Source: Hyphomicrobiaceae bacterium UBA4460
GTDB taxonomy: Bacteria; Pseudomonadota; Alphaproteobacteria; Rhizobiales; Methyloligellaceae
Assembly: GCA_002390155.1 (NCBI GenBank)
Contig: DGOS01000084.1
Location: 3,293-23,866, forward strand
Length of the DNA: 20,574 bases
Direction of reading: 5' to 3'
Shown here: piece after piece, positions 19,512-20,574 of the stretch
Position numbering within the stretch: the first letter of the stretch is position 1
Layout: each line of letters starts with the position of its first letter
Notes under the pieces: model-generated
Told to the model about the DNA's origin: nothing
The model's input: only the letters and a program-made list of their open reading frames with translations
Database searches by the model: none
Position numbers and translations under genes: made by a program

Positions 19512-20574
<1,063 letters not shown>

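Overview
The window is a GC-rich chromosomal stretch with strong third-position GC bias. It is almost certainly from an alphaproteobacterium, and the gene content and order suggest the Hyphomicrobiales (Rhizobiales). The evidence is the sdhCDAB order, the mdh-sucC-sucD-sucA-sucB-lpd series, a xerC/priA divergent pair, and priA directly upstream of atpH-atpA. All proteins read as ordinary alphaproteobacterial versions. Genus cannot be settled from sequence reading alone. I saw no tRNA, rRNA, CRISPR array, insertion sequence or phage gene.

Layout. Positions 1-156 hold the tail of an unidentified plus-strand gene. It ends on a CTAG that also ends the convergent lipid kinase gene (minus strand, 153-1058). 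A periplasmic Cu/Zn superoxide dismutase (1157-1684) is divergent from the kinase. A 380-base gap follows, containing one plausible 49-codon ORF (1785-1934). Then comes the succinate dehydrogenase operon sdhC-sdhD-sdhA-sdhB (2065-5488). Three small envelope genes separate it from the next block: a lipoprotein (minus), a secreted cupin (plus) and a four-helix membrane protein (minus). The second TCA block runs mdh, sucC, sucD, sucA, sucB, lpd (7286-16028), all on the plus strand. xerC (minus) converges on lpd and is divergent from priA (17117-19303). A 208-base untranslated stretch then leads into atpH and the first 167 codons of atpA, which is cut by the window end.

How it works together. The mdh-lpd block encodes malate dehydrogenase, succinyl-CoA synthetase and all three components of the 2-oxoglutarate dehydrogenase complex. 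With SdhCDAB it covers the cycle from 2-oxoglutarate to oxaloacetate except fumarase. SdhCDAB passes electrons to quinone, and the atp genes begin the F1 part of ATP synthase. The window is therefore mostly core energy metabolism, with a few envelope and DNA-maintenance genes between the operons.

I did not find a convincing new multi-gene system. The points most worth a second look are the unlisted 49-codon ORF upstream of sdhC, a nested hairpin between sucD and sucA, the structured leader before atpH, and the way every convergent gene pair here abuts or overlaps with almost no spacer. Several start codons (sdhD, the lipoprotein, the cupin, mdh, xerC, atpH) lie well inside the longest open frame. 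They are chosen here from ribosome-binding sites and family length.
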